Assembly: GCA_010093705.1 (NCBI GenBank)
Contig: MU006090.1
Span: 833,817 to 897,816, forward strand
Source of the DNA: Patellaria atrata CBS 101060
Taxonomy: Eukaryota; Ascomycota; Dothideomycetes; Patellariales; Patellariaceae
Reading direction: 5' to 3'
DNA: 64,000 bases
How positions within the stretch are numbered: position 1 is the stretch's first letter; each line of letters starts with the position of its first letter. The notes beneath the pieces are model-generated. The model was not told the DNA's origin and searched no databases. It worked only from the letters and a program-made list of their open reading frames with translations. The position numbers and the translations under genes are program-made. Below, piece after piece: positions 1 to 11,252 of the stretch.

Positions 1-949
1 GGGGGGGGGAACCGGAGCCACATGGCGCCTCCCGCTCCTGCTGATCTTCCGTTTCTGATCTTTCCGTTCCTGATCTTTCCGTTCCTGATCCTGAGGGCTT
101 GGGCTTGGGGGTCTTGGGCTGACTGGACTTTGTCGGAAGTTTTCATGAAAAGGGACCATAATCCTCGTACCTTACCGTGTGTACCCCTAAGAAGTACTTG
201 TACACGATTATATTGTACAACGAAACGTACATTAGAAGCGCGTCTGGAGAGCTGATGGCGGACGTACAGTACCATAACTCTACTGTACAGCTTACATGGC
301 TGTACATGGCTTTGTTCGTCGCTCAACTTGTCAGAGTACCAGGAGAAGGTGCTGGAAATGTCAAAGGTTAGAAATGAGGCACAAAGTAAACTTGACGGAT
401 AGGTACGGTATAGAGGAGTCGTACAATCTACGCCCGAACGGATGCAGATATGATAGCACAGCGTCTGATGTTCCTGTGCTGATGGAAACGATCCCGTATC
501 AATTGACCGATTGGTATTGTCCTGTAGTACGACATGCTGCATGCTCATTTGCACGTACGGTATCTGTACTGTACTCTACGCTATCTTTCTAACGCTTTCT
601 ACATCTCAAACGACAATTACCGAAGTCAACTATGCCCAACGATAGGACCTGGGCCTCTTCAGCATATGCCACTCCATGCTTTATTCTTCCTTTGGGTTCT
701 ACAATGCAAGCTTTCTTTCCGTGGTGGTTATGGAGGCATGAGCCCAATGAATAAGTCGCTTCGTAGGAAAGCAACCTTATCGTATAATTGAAAACAAACC
801 AATTACCGACCGTCCCTGAAATTAGACTCCGATTAACCCAATTAACTCCTCCTATGAATACGAAGCGTGAATATTATGAGCTGTGACGCTATATCGCCCA
901 CATGGACGATGACACCAGGCCTCTATCCAAGCCTAGCTTACATCCCGAA
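1..949. other. gene-free left flank
   Basis: No coding region is recognised. The stretch begins with a run of nine G, then a short tandem repeat (41-90). It contains two exact copies of the 9-mer GTAC(A/T)GTAC, at 264-272 and 566-574. It also includes the 3' flank of the minus-strand PRPP synthetase gene, whose stop codon is at 950-952. Confidence 0.6.
41..90 (+). repeat. 15-bp tandem repeat, about 3 copies
   Basis: The unit CTGATCTTTCCGTTC occurs exactly at 55-69 and 70-84. A 14-nt variant precedes it (41-54), and the first six bases of a further unit follow (85-90). It is a simple direct repeat outside any recognised gene. Confidence 0.85.
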
Positions 950-2413
950 TCAATCAAAGTTGAAGAGCACACTGATACTCTCTCCATGATGGACCCGTCT
1001 AATTGCCTATGTATCATCAGTAATCAATCTCGGATATCGTTCGTGAGAATAACTCACCTCTGCAAATACATGCCCTACATCGAGGACTTCGAGTTTGGGG
1101 CATCTACTCTTGTGCTCAGTCTGGTCTACACTATTCGTGACAACGACCTTATCAAGTGCACTCGCATTGATACGATCGATAGCATCTCCACTCAGTACGC
1201 CATGCGTGACGAGGGCATATACTCTAGTTGCCTTTTCTTTCTTGAGTAGCTTAGCAGCTCGCGTAATCGTGTTCGACGTATCAGCGAGGTCGTCGATGAG
1301 AATAGCCGTGCGGTCTGCCACGTCACCAACCAGCATCATTGTCGCATTTTGACGGTCGGTGATCTGTGTAGGACGTCGTTCCTTTGAATTTTCTTTTAGA
1401 AGAGCAACCAAAACGTAGAAGAGAGATTTACAAACCTTGTGAATCAAAGCAAAAGGCATTCCCAGAGCATCAGCAATGGCTGTGGCTCGCTTCGCTCCAC
1501 CAGCATCCGGACTTACGATCACCGCGTTCTGGAAGTTCGGGATCTGATATTGGATGTATCGCCTCAGAAGTGGACGACCGTACAGATTATCTACCGGAAT
1601 GTCGAAGAACCCCTGGTATTGCGGGTCATGGAGGTCCATGGTGATGACATGATCTGTGCCCGCGCATGTCAAGAGATCCGCAACGAGAGTACCAGCTTGG
1701 GCAACCCATTGCTTATAACCACGTTGTGGCGCGAAATCTGAAGGTTTGTGGGCGATAGCTTTCTCAGCGTTACCGTTCACACCGTTGGTGACCCCGTTCA
1801 CTTGGCCAGGAACGAAGTAGTCTGAGTTAGTTGACTTCATCGAGTCCAATGTATCACTACGCTTCTTCTGAAGATCACCGTTTGGGTGGGAAGTTTTCGT
1901 AGGGCTATCACAGTTCTGCGGGCCACTCCGTCGTCCATCGATGACCAACTTGCTAAGGGGCTTGTGCAAGCTCTCCAGTCCATCGCTCAAGCCCTGACTT
2001 CTCGGTCCGCCTGGATATGGTGTTTGAGGGCGACTATCGAAGGTATATCCATTTGAGCGAACGGACTGTGTAGAGTTCCTTGCTAGGGGAGCTCCCGATT
2101 TGTTGTAGGGAATATCACTCTGACGTGAGTATGGGAAAAGAGGGAGCACGACGGTTACGCGTTTCGCCGATGCTGTCTTGCATGCTGATACGGTAATGAG
2201 CAATTCCATAAGATGATCGTTCACCTTGCCTCCACCAGATTGTATTATGAACACATCCTTTCCACGGACGGACTCCTGGATCTCGACTCGAGTTTCGCCG
2301 ACTGCAAATTTGCTGAGAAGAATCTTTGCCGGGGGTATACCAAGGTGGTTACAGATGGTTTCAGTGAGTTGAGGATGGGAACTTCCCCCAAGAACTACGA
2401 TGTTGCGCACCAT
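950..2413 (-). CDS. ribose-phosphate pyrophosphokinase (PRPP synthetase) paralogue with long insertion
   Basis: The product belongs to the PRPP synthetase family, which makes 5-phosphoribosyl-1-pyrophosphate from ribose-5-phosphate and ATP for nucleotide, His and Trp synthesis. The model has three exons on the minus strand (2413-1436, 1381-1058, 1006-950) and gives 452 aa. The introns are 54 and 51 nt. The first is a multiple of three without a stop, so it can be misread as coding. Visible motifs are DLHDPQYQGFF (about 260-270), VSPDAGGAKR, the PRPP-binding loop LIDDLADTSNT (about 354-364) and a C-terminal IRRVHHGESISVLF. About 135 residues (about 101-236) are inserted right after FPYSRQ, where ordinary enzymes carry the catalytic flexible loop. 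This architecture recalls yeast Prs5/Prs1, which work as partner subunits. I chose the Met before VRNIVVLGG because family homology begins there; another Met lies 15 codons upstream. Confidence 0.93.
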
Positions 2414-3972
2414 TGCGACACAGAAGGGTTGAAAGAGGTCTGAAGAGTTGTAGAGCACGAGAGCTCTGAAATTTTAGAAATTGTCAAGGTAGTAAGTTCG
2501 GTACCGAGTACTGGGCGAAGATCGGGTTGGAGAAGGCTTATTGTGGGGGGAAACCGGACGATAAGCTAGAGCGCGATGCTATACCGATATCCTCGAACAG
2601 TCAGAGACTGGGTGTTATGTTAGGTTAACATCGCAGTCTATAAGTGACAGCGTACCACGCAAAGTAGTTGAATCTAAGATTCATGTTTCAGGAATGAAGT
2701 TGAATTGAATGAGATAAGGTGGTGACTTGGTCAGCGAGATGTGAATGCCGGGAGGATGATGTGAAAGGCATAAAGTAAGAAAAAAAAAAAAAGCTGGAGC
2801 TCGCCTAGAGCGGCTGTCAACCAAGGATATGGCGCCATTGCCGAAGACGCCAGAGTTCAGAATGGAGGGGAACCAGCACCGTGACCGCCAGTCCTCTTTT
2901 TCCCTTGTTCGGCGTTGTAAAACTACAAAGGTTATCTCTTCAATCTTTTTTCCCTTTCGACCTGCTGCATGTTGACGGCCTTGTATCACGTCTCAACGGT
3001 TTATATATACCGCATCAGAAAGCCCATGGCCAATGGACGTTTTGCGTAACCTCGTCTGGAAGTACGCCTAGCTATTCCCAAGCAATCAGAACGACATATT
3101 GACTCACGCGCCTTGCCTTCCGATTGATGCCCTTGAGAAATGCAAAACATATTTCTGAATCTCAGCCTTGTCACTACCTTAGGAGCATATGAAATATATA
3201 CTCGGGAAGATCAGCTTCCATCGTCTCTTCACATTTTGCTGACATGTCCTGACGGCGCGCTCCGATTGCGCACACAACCTAAGGCATGGCTGGACTAGGA
3301 CCCTCTGACGGAGAGGTTACCTCGTGTTACATCCAGCACAGAGGGATCTCGAAGCTCAGAAGCGTCAGCGATAAGAAGCCATGTATCCAGCTTGTCGAAA
3401 ACAGGAGGGTTTACAGAGAAGAACTCTTTGCTCTCTGTATAGGTGAATTATGGCTCTCTCTACTCTCACTTCAATCGGAATTTCTATCAATATCTCTATC
3501 AAAGTGTCAGTGGAATTTGCACCCTTACTCATCCTCATCTAGTTTCAGACGGTAAGTATGGCAGAGTTCATAAATCAAGCTATAACGTTGAGTATCCTCC
3601 AAGTCAGACATCTTTTCATATAAAGGCATCGGACGCTAAAGCTGTAGGCACGGGAATAAAGTATTCCCCACAAGAAAGATGTACAGAGGAATGCAAGTCT
3701 TAGGATATGCACATTCGATCCTTCTCGTCTCTATAGCATTAGAGCTAGGGGCGGAATTACCTCCGCCAGGAGCTCCCTATATCAATTTCAACCTAAATTT
3801 CCATCTTAGGGAAAATCTATGGATATTTCTCGAGTTCAAATCATTGTCAATGTACTCTTGGTGGGTAGTGCTGCCTTCCCTTTACATGTACGGGAGGGGT
3901 GTCAGTTACCTTAAGTAGCTGTCCCCTTAGGTAATTTGTATCAACAGAAGTAACCCCCCCCGCACGACGTCA

Positions 3973-3978
3973 TATAAA
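3973..3978 (+). promoter_or_regulatory. TATA-like box upstream of the NADAR gene
   Basis: TATAAA lies about 190 nt before the ATG at 4166, followed by a C/A-rich leader. Spacing is plausible for a fungal core promoter with a long leader, but no start site can be read from sequence alone. Confidence 0.35.
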
Positions 3979-4000
3979 CTGACCTTCTCGCCAGTTCCCT

Positions 4001-4097
4001 CTCAAAGCCATTCCATACTAAAACAATTCTATACTCTGGAACTAATAAATACTCACAAATCATTTCATACTGCCAAATCATTCCATACTCTCAAACA
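4001..4097 (+). repeat. degenerate ~20-bp repeat in the NADAR leader
   Basis: The motif (C)ATTCCATACT recurs about four times with changes: 4008-4019, 4025-4035 (ATTCTATACT), 4060-4070 (ATTTCATACT) and 4078-4090. CTCAAA flanks the first and last copies. It looks like an old tandem array that now probably forms the 5' untranslated leader. Confidence 0.6.
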
Positions 4098-4165
4098 CCC
4101 ACGCTCACAATATATCCCACTTCCAGCCATCCTAACAATTAACCCTTCAGTCAACACATACTATA

Positions 4166-4816
4166 ATGGAAAACCTGGTCGATGCCCTCCTCGAGACTAT
4201 CCGCTCAACCACCGAGCGCTTCGAACGCCTCAAAAACCTTATCACGCCAACCCACATCTTCTTCTACGGCTACGAGCTCCAAGTCCCCGAAGGGACGCTC
4301 CAGCAATGGTATCCGTCCTCCTTCCTCGAAATCCACCCCGAGTCATTCCCCTACGCCCCGCTTGCAGACTTCGGCGGCATAATCCGATACCAGACCGCGG
4401 AGCACTACATGATGTACCACAAAGCGCTGTTCTTCAGGGACCTCCACGCCGCACGCGCCATCCTCGCCGCCCACACGCCCGCCGAAGCCAATTCGATCGG
4501 CAGAAAGATCCAAGGGTTCGATCGCAACCTGTGGGTCAGGGAGCGGGATAAGATTGTGGGCAGGGGCAATTGGCTCAAGTTTACCCAGGTCGAGGAGTGT
4601 AGACGCGCGCTGCTGGCGACGGGGAATAAGATCCTCGTCGAGGCAAGTCCTGACGATAGGACGTGGGGGATTGGGTTTTGGGCTGAGGATGCGGAGGGGA
4701 GGGAGGAGGAGTGGGGGGAGAATAGGCTTGGGAAGGCGTTGATGAAGGTTAGGGATCGGTTGAGGAGGGAGGGCTGGGAATTACAACAGGGGGTTAATGA
4801 TATAGGGGGGATATGA
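4166..4816 (+). CDS. NADAR domain protein (YbiA-like)
   Basis: This single-exon gene encodes 216 aa and nearly the whole protein is one NADAR domain (formerly DUF1768). Recognisable blocks in order are FFYGYE (32-37), QWYPSSF, TAEHYMMYHKALFF (77-90), GRKIQGFD (112-119), GNWLKF, LLATGNKILVEASPDDRTWGIGF (149-171) and WGENRLGKALM (183-193). The conserved Glu of TAEH, the Trp of WGIGF and the W-G-x-N motif are all present, so the fold looks intact. Known family members are N-glycosidases: bacterial YbiA acts on riboflavin-pathway intermediates, and other NADAR proteins remove ADP-ribose from guanine in DNA or RNA. The substrate of the fungal form cannot be told from sequence. No DarT-like ADP-ribosyltransferase lies nearby. 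The gene is visibly richer in G+C than both flanks. Confidence 0.93.
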   Translation: MENLVDALLETIRSTTERFERLKNLITPTHIFFYGYELQVPEGTLQQWYPSSFLEIHPESFPYAPLADFGGIIRYQTAEHYMMYHKALFFRDLHAARAILAAHTPAEANSIGRKIQGFDRNLWVRERDKIVGRGNWLKFTQVEECRRALLATGNKILVEASPDDRTWGIGFWAEDAEGREEEWGENRLGKALMKVRDRLRREGWELQQGVNDIGGI

Positions 4817-5160
4817 GTATCGGGTGGAAGAAGTGGAGGGAAAGCCGCAAATGAATAGTCGTACTCAACGAGCATCACGCGAAAACGTCTATCCAGAACC
4901 AATCCATGCATCAGAGTTTCCCGATCGGGTACTGTTGCAGAATGTGAAGATCGCAATTCGGAGCCGGCCCGGTCTTGGCATCTCCCGATGAGATCAAGAA
5001 AGGCATAATGAAATATATCTCATTACCTCCCACACCTTATAGATGCTAAAAACATCCAAACCTATCATTATCACCACCTCACCTTTCCCGTCTTCGTCAT
5101 AACCTCCCCGTTCCTCCCCACCATTTCACGAAGCCGGAAGCAAAGTACGTACAGGTCGGA
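4817..5160. other. intergenic region
   Basis: Nothing is recognised between the NADAR gene and the oxidoreductase fossil. It probably holds the NADAR 3' untranslated region. Confidence 0.5.
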
Positions 5161-5493
5161 ATGCAGCCGCACCCTCGATTGTCATTCGATATCGCTTCAC
5201 GCTTTCTCTTACCCAAATTTCTAGGTGGTGGGGAAAGGGAATTCGTGTTTTGTAAGACGGGTACTGATCAGGAGACGTTCAAGGAGATTGGGAAGATTGT
5301 CGCCGAATGAAAGGTTAAGCCAATCGTGAGCGAAAGGTTTGCGACGGAAGATGCGCAAAGGGCGATTCGAAAGCTAAGATCAGGACAGACGAAAGGTAAA
5401 CCAGTTGTTCGGATTGCATCAGATATGAAAGGTGAACTAGCTGTTAGGACTGAATCAGATATGAAAGGTCAAAATCAGTGCTGGGGGGTATGA
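5161..5493 (+). pseudogene. fossil 3' end of a zinc-type (MDR) oxidoreductase
   Basis: Reading from 5161, the frame gives PKFLGGGEREFVFCKTGTDQ, then ETFKEIGKIVAE, an in-frame TGA at 5308-5310, then KVKPIVSERFATEDAQRAIR and KLRSGQTKGKPVVRI. This is the C-terminal region of the medium-chain dehydrogenase/quinone oxidoreductase family, whose hallmark here is (G)KVKPIV..F..EDA..A...L..G...GK.VV.I. The TGA stands where the family has Gly. The Rossmann core and the N-terminal half are not found upstream, so this is a truncated, dead host gene. Its tail runs on into a 36-bp tandem duplication and a stop at 5491-5493. Confidence 0.75.
5391..5470 (+). repeat. 36-bp tandem duplication in the oxidoreductase fossil
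   Basis: Unit 1 is 5391-5426 and unit 2 is 5427-5462. They differ at about six positions, and a third partial copy starts at 5463. Each unit begins GAAAGGT and ends ATCAGATAT. The unit length is a multiple of three, so the dead reading frame is kept through both copies. Confidence 0.85.
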
Positions 5494-5870
5494 CTAAGAT
5501 CAGGATTTATAATTGAAGTATCTAGTTGTACGAATGGGAAGGAGAAGAAAAGACTAATTGAATGGGGTATGAAACGTTAAGCTAAAATGAACGATAATAC
5601 GACAGTAACGATGGAGAGAGACAATCTATGTCAAAGGGTAAACGCAATAACACCAGGTCATGCGACGCCGACTCCTAATATCAATCGTACCACTAAGTTG
5701 ATTAATGGAATATCTTCTTTCTGTGTTATTAAAATGGTTCAGGGATGGTATAACCGTTATGATATCAAAGAGGCGCACCAACAGAACTAACTAGAGCTGG
5801 TGGAGTCGAGTCGTCGGTTTTACTTTTGTCTATGTTAGCTATTTGATATCCAAACTGTTACTGCAATAAC
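5494..5870. other. intergenic region
   Basis: AT-rich DNA with no recognised feature. It contains the 3' flank of the minus-strand GNAT-like gene. Confidence 0.5.
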
Positions 5871-6677
5871 TCACAGGTCCACAACGATCTGGGCGAAACG
5901 TTGTTTGCTCGGATAGAACGGCTTGAACGGCCTGCCACTAGGGTGAATCTCTTCGCATGTTTCTGCAGAGAACTCGGAGACCAGAAGCGCTCTGAACGGT
6001 TCTGGTGGGTAGAACCACGCTTTCTCCACAGCATCACTAGTAGTTTTGATTTGGATGGCTCGGTATCCTTCAGCAGCGGCTTCTCGCATAACGAAACGGG
6101 ATAACATTGTCATCAGACCTTGACCAGCATAGTCCTGTCGAGTGCAAGTTCCTGCTCGCATCAAGATGTCTTTGGGTCCAATCGGCTGCCACTCCTTAGC
6201 ATTTGGAGCTATGTGGGACTCGAGATTGCTAGAAACGGTTTCGATGAGGGGCATCTGGTCGCATAAGGGCCTCAATCGCTCAGGATCCAGGGGCTGGGCT
6301 CCATCACAGGACAAGGCGAATGCCACGAGGGGAAAGTCCATTTCCCGGAGGAGAAAGTGGCCATCGACGTCGTGATGTTCGAGGTCATCCTCATCCCAGT
6401 AGAGAGCACCCCCAACCGAGGCGGACTCTGGATGTTTGTAGACATATTGTTTGTCGAACACTCCAAAGCTCATCCCGGAGTTTATCTGATGCTCCACGAG
6501 GTATGAGACATCGTTGAAGAACTGATAGCAGCGTTGTTCTTTGTGATCGGGATAGACGACGGGCCATACTGAGCTGCAGAAGATGGTACAGTGAGCACTG
6601 ATGGCCTTCACCCACTCGATGTGTTCAGGACTCAGTCTCCGAATTTCATATCTGGATGTGAGGTTGGGATCGGTCAT
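5871..6677 (-). CDS. GNAT-like N-acetyltransferase family protein
   Basis: This intronless gene encodes 268 aa from the Met of MTDPNLTSRYEIRRL. The frame stays open upstream to a Met at 6773, but a TATA-like TATATAT at 6792-6798 lies too close to that codon, so I prefer 6677. The signature is TRQDYAGQGLMTMLSRFVMR followed by EAAAEGYRAIQI, the acetyl-CoA pyrophosphate-binding loop (motif A, Q/R-x-x-G-x-G/A) of the GNAT fold. The rest is typical of a fungal family of unknown substrate, with a Trp-rich N-terminal half. No signal peptide or membrane segment is seen in the shorter form. The family is clear; the substrate is not. Confidence 0.8.
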   Translation of the reverse strand: MTDPNLTSRYEIRRLSPEHIEWVKAISAHCTIFCSSVWPVVYPDHKEQRCYQFFNDVSYLVEHQINSGMSFGVFDKQYVYKHPESASVGGALYWDEDDLEHHDVDGHFLLREMDFPLVAFALSCDGAQPLDPERLRPLCDQMPLIETVSSNLESHIAPNAKEWQPIGPKDILMRAGTCTRQDYAGQGLMTMLSRFVMREAAAEGYRAIQIKTTSDAVEKAWFYPPEPFRALLVSEFSAETCEEIHPSGRPFKPFYPSKQRFAQIVVDL

Positions 6678-7606
6678 GGTAGGTCTGGATGACTGTTGTG
6701 AAATCATATTTCCAAAAGAAGGATTATACTTGATAGACGTAAGAAATTGAAAAGGAAAAGGATGAGCCGGCATCTTGACTAAAGCAGATCGTATATATGT
6801 ATGTCGTCAAAAATCACCGAGAACTCTGTATCATACCCCTACATTTGGAGAGTTCCAGCATCACATTTTAAACAATTCTGAAGCTGTACTCGTTTTGATG
6901 GCCCAGAGGTCTTCTTGTTCATAATCTGTTTGTAAAACAACCTGGAGGAAGAATAGGATCACTGGGTCCATGAGGCGGCCTGATGCCAATGCCTCGTTCA
7001 TCCAACCTCTTCTAGATCTCATTGCGAATGTTGAACTATTCACGATGCAATAGTCGAAGAGCTGTAAGTGGATGGACGACACGCTATTGGGTCGTGTTTC
7101 ATTCTTCCAATCGCTGTTATAGAATGTTTCGGAGCAGATGTCCAGATGAGAGAAAAAAGATCGATAGCTTTAAAATCCTGCCGACCCCAAAACGTTTCGG
7201 CACCGGGTCAGCAACTCAGCAGTTGTAAGCGTTTAAGCGAGCGATCCCGGCCGATCCCTAGGGAGAAATCTAGTGCTCAGGTACGGCAGCCTTACGGGAC
7301 CTTACGTACGGAAGTTGTACCTTCCACCTCACATTCCTATATCAAGTGTGGCGCGCCCAAATACCAAGATGAGTGGCTTACAAACTAGAGGCAACAAGGT
7401 TGATTTTCATAAGACTAAATGATGAAGATTGCTCGAATATTATTGCAACTAAGATTATGCTCATCATTAGCTGGTTCGCCTCGGCCACCTGACTTTTTAT
7501 CTCATCGTTGCTTCAAAAAGGCTCTCATGTCCGCACCGGCGACTTAGAGTTTCATCACATCAAACCCCACTGCGCAATACATATTCACGTGAAAGACCAG
7601 TTGCGT
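6678..7606. other. intergenic region
   Basis: No coding region is recognised. It holds the probable promoter of the GNAT-like gene (TATATAT at 6792-6798, on its upstream side) and the 3' flank of the BYS1 gene. Confidence 0.5.
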
Positions 7607-8062
7607 CTAGCAAAGCGTGAGAGTGAGCGATGCAGCTGACCCACAGACATAGGTATGGCTTCCAGCTGGTCGAACGCCCTGCTCCCATACAATTTTCCCA
7701 CAACTACCATCCGACGGGGTAACCACAAGTTTCTTGCCACTGAAGGGATCTCCAAAGACATCGTTCAAGTCGTACCAGACGTTGTTACCGTCCAAGGTGT
7801 ATCCGAAGTTGGTCTGCGGCGAACCGTTGTACAGCCCATCAGCTGACGTGGTGATTTTGAGAGTGATTCCTCCTGATTTTGGATCCCAGTGAAGAGCTTC
7901 ACTATAGGACTGTCCCGTTTTCAAAGCATGTTGCGCAGAAACGCTAGACCCAACTGACCAGACGTATGCGGTCGCAGGGCATCGGTTGGTAACAACAGCG
8001 TTACCCACAGCGTTCACAATAGGAGCTGCCATTGTGGCAAGAGTAAGAAGTGAGAAGCGCAT
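7607..8062 (-). CDS. secreted BYS1-domain (thaumatin-like) protein
   Basis: The product is 151 aa from one exon. It starts with a hydrophobic signal peptide (about residues 1-18, MRFSLLTLATMAAPIVNA) and continues with GNAVVTNRCPATAYVWSVG, the hallmark opening of the BYS1 family, first known as a yeast-phase protein of Blastomyces. Four Cys (28, 121, 140 and the C-terminal 151) could form two disulfides. The protein is small, beta-rich and lacks any membrane anchor, so it should be secreted. Related proteins are often found among effector-like or cell-surface proteins, but no biochemical role is established. A clear TATA box lies about 130 nt upstream. Confidence 0.9.
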   Translation of the reverse strand: MRFSLLTLATMAAPIVNAVGNAVVTNRCPATAYVWSVGSSVSAQHALKTGQSYSEALHWDPKSGGITLKITTSADGLYNGSPQTNFGYTLDGNNVWYDLNDVFGDPFSGKKLVVTPSDGSCGKIVWEQGVRPAGSHTYVCGSAASLTLTLC

Positions 8063-9723
8063 ATTGATAGTGGAGAATAAGTTTCTGATAGATGGTGGAG
8101 AGTAAGCTTTTGTGATGAGATAAGCGAGTGATTGTTTTCTTGTGTGTATTGTGATGATGTTTTGTAGCCTTCAGAGAGAAATGGAACTCTTTTATATAAA
8201 TTTTACGGCCGGCAATGATGCTACTCATTGTTTTGCTCTATACGAGAATTACTACCTCACCGCTGCTTCATTTGTGAGGGGTTTATTGTTCGTCCATGAT
8301 TCTAGTAACCAAAATACTTAGAGGAAGTAAGATCTACAAATAGAGTAGCAAACACGAACTCGTGTCTCTATTGAAAAGTAATGAAATACGTGAAACTTTC
8401 CGGATCGAGCCAGCATCCAGGTTTGGGGTTTCGTTCAACGTCGTCAATCTAGGGTTAGTATCAGGGTTGTGCTACTATTATGTACAGCAAACTTGCTCCA
8501 TTGCAACTCGTAACTACGTCCGAACGGGTGGAGCCATTCCATCAGGATAGGAATATACGAGCTTACCTGGGTCCTGAGAGTATATTGTTGGACCACACTC
8601 ACGCACATGTATCGTTTTACAAGCATGATAGATATTGAGAGGACTTGAAAACGAGGTGGATCTTCTTAGAGAGCCTATGATTTTCCGGAAAATATGCCGC
8701 AGACGGATATCACATTCTCTTTGTGTCTTGAAGGTGTTGAAGAGGTTACATGACTTTGTTTGAACCCAGTCCAAAAGCTGCGATGAAAGTGGAAAGGATT
8801 TACACTCACTATTCCTTCGGCAACTCGTTAATATCGAACACGAGGACAGAACGCAAGTGACTGAACATAAGCATATGATAGGGCAACGCAACGACGTTCG
8901 AAGAAGCATGGAGTTACGCTTTAAGTTTCCTCAAGTAATGAGTACGTCAAAACAAGAACCGCATCGGACAAGGCCGGTGCGATGGGAAACCGATGGATTC
9001 TACACGTGAGAAATCTACTCCAGCACCTTCAGCTCGGAATCGTGGACAAAAGAAGACTCTATTGCTATGTGTACAATTATCAATTGTCCTACATACGAAA
9101 TATTTTGAAAGAGGTAATATCTCCGTTGGAAACGAGGGTTCGAATAATAGATGCTGTTGTTTGTTCATGATCCTCTAAGTGGCCGTGCAAAAGTCACGGG
9201 ACAATCCGATGTTCTATAGATAGACTGATGCTACGGACCAACAACTGAGGGCAAGGCCTAATAGAAGACCGGAAGGGATCAAACGAAGCAGCCTTCCACT
9301 GGAGAAAAACTCGACTAGAGCGCTCCAGGTCTGTCTTCACCAGAGAAAATACCCACGGCTGGCTTTGTTGCCTAGGAAGGATCCATACAGACGTTTCGAC
9401 GTAACCAAACTTTGCCCTGGTGAAAAGACCTAAAAGTAAAGATGTAATGGCTGAGCATGAACATCAGCCCCAGTATAGATTCATAACGGGATAGCGGGGT
9501 CCAGCACCATCAGCGTGCAGAGTGCTGATTGCTGAGTAAAGTTGGAGGTTGGAAGATGCAAAAGAGTAGACTAACTTTAAGTGCACTGGCGCACTTTTGC
9601 CGCCAAGATTCGCTTGAGTTCCAACAATCACATCAATTTTTGTTATCACCAAATTTGTTCCACGCCGAAAGACACCATCGACAACAACTTCTCCACGGTC
9701 CAAATACTTCGACGACCGACACA
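8063..9723. other. intergenic region, divergent promoters
   Basis: This 1.66 kb separates the BYS1 gene (-) from the eL8 gene (+). Open frames here (for example 8514-8909 on the minus strand) show no family resemblance and I do not call them genes. Confidence 0.55.
8191..8200 (-). promoter_or_regulatory. TATA box of the BYS1 gene
   Basis: TTTATATAAA reads the same on both strands and sits about 130 nt upstream of the BYS1 start codon at 8062. Confidence 0.6.
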
Positions 9724-10915
9724 ATGGTAAGCATCCTCCAGGGCTTTTCTGAAGCCTATGCCTTCTAGTCACGCGACGAACTCATTGTTGGTCCTTTGGA
9801 TCCCCTTGATGCTCTGGTATGGCTCATTCCATCAACCCATGTTCAGCATTGCTGAGTGGGATTGATGATGAATATGGCTTGAGCGGAAATGTGCAGCAAT
9901 GCATCTTCTTAGCTCTTTAGAGACTTTAGAAGATTCAGTGAACAAGATTCGCTAATCTTCTCTTCTCAATGACAGCCTCCAAAATCGGGAAAGAAAGTAG
10001 CCGCAGCTCCATTCCCCCAGGGGAAGGCTGGCACAAAGAAGCAAGCCAAGGTAGGTTACTATTCTCTCATTCCCTACGACTCCTCTAATACGTATCTCCT
10101 AGAACCCTCTCCTCGAGAAGCGACCTCGCAACTTCGGTATCGGCCAAGACATTCAACCTAGGCGAAACCTTTCGCGCATGGTGAAGTGGCCCGAGTATGG
10201 TACGTGTAGTTAAATCACTAGCTTACGCATCCCTTCTAATGTGATACAGTCCGTCTACAACGCCAGAAGAAGATCCTCAATCTCCGTCTCAAGGTTCCTC
10301 CCGCGATTGCACAGTTCCAGCAGGTCCTTGATCGGAACACCGCTGCCCAGGCCTTCAAGCTCCTTACCAAGTATCGCCCTGAGACTAAAGCAGAAAAGAA
10401 GGAGCGTCTACACAAAGAAGCAACCGCCGTCTCTGAGGGCAAGAAGAAAGAGGATGTCAGCAAGAAGCCTTACGCTGTCAAGTATGGATTGAACCACGTT
10501 GTCGGTTTGATCGAAAACAAGAAGGCGTCTCTCGTATTCATTCCCAACGACGTTGATCCCATCGAATTGGTTATTTTCCTCCCTGCCCTTTGCCGCAAGA
10601 TGGGCGTCCCATACGCTATCATTAAGGGCAAAGCCAGACTTGGTACCGTCGTTCACAAGAAGGTAAAGTTCTCGATGTCTGATTTTCTCATCCACTTGCT
10701 GATCATTCCTTAAGACTGCCGCTGTTGTTGCTTTGACCGAAGTCCGTAGCGAGGACAAATCCGAGTTCTCCAAGCTCGTTTCCGCCATCAAGGAGGGCTA
10801 TGGAGCTAAGTCGGAAGAGAGCAGGCGTCACTGGGGTGGTGGTATTATGGGTGCTAAGGCAAACGCTAGGCAGGACAAGAAGCGCAAGGCTTTGGAAAAC
10901 GCTATCAAGATCTAG
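9724..10915 (+). CDS. RPL8: 60S ribosomal protein eL8 (L7a/L8)
   Basis: The product is a 262-aa protein of the large ribosomal subunit. The five exons are 9724-9726 (only the ATG), 9976-10050, 10103-10199, 10250-10662 and 10715-10915. Introns are 249, 52, 50 and 52 nt. The N-terminus is basic and Lys-rich ([19 protein letters not shown]). It is followed by [20 protein letters not shown] and by the L7Ae RNA-binding fold ([38 protein letters not shown]), and the protein ends in Lys-rich [12 protein letters not shown]. Length agrees with yeast Rpl8 (256 aa). An ATG-only first exon followed by the longest intron is a common layout in fungal ribosomal protein genes and may serve expression control. 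Confidence 0.97.
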
Positions 10916-11252
10916 ATGTGACGATGACTTAGCATTGGGATATGGCGTATGGCTTGTGAAAATACCACAATTGAGCGGCACTGTTTTCGGACGGAACAAC
11001 ATCATTCATCCTTCTTGTGCTCCCAAAAATGCCAAAGTCGTCTTCCCTGTCGTCTCTATGCGTGATAATACTTCCATTCAAGTCCACACTTATAAACTTA
11101 TATGCTTGTTGCGCATCAGTAAGACAGTATTACCGCGGTAGGTAGTGCGGGGTTAATTTTATTGACGTTGCGCTGCCGTCCTCTCACCAACGCGACATAA
11201 TTCAACGCGTCTCAAGGGCTCGTCACCGCTCTCGCTCAAGGTCGGTATTGTA
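10916..11252. other. intergenic region
   Basis: A short spacer between two plus-strand genes. No feature is recognised beyond the probable eL8 3' untranslated region. Confidence 0.5.

Larger units (their letters stand above)
2414..4165. other. intergenic region, divergent promoters
   Basis: This 1.75 kb lies between the divergent PRPP synthetase and NADAR genes. I see no protein homology in any frame. It contains a homopolymer A run near 2781-2792, and near the NADAR start a TATA-like site and a degenerate AT-rich repeat. Confidence 0.6.
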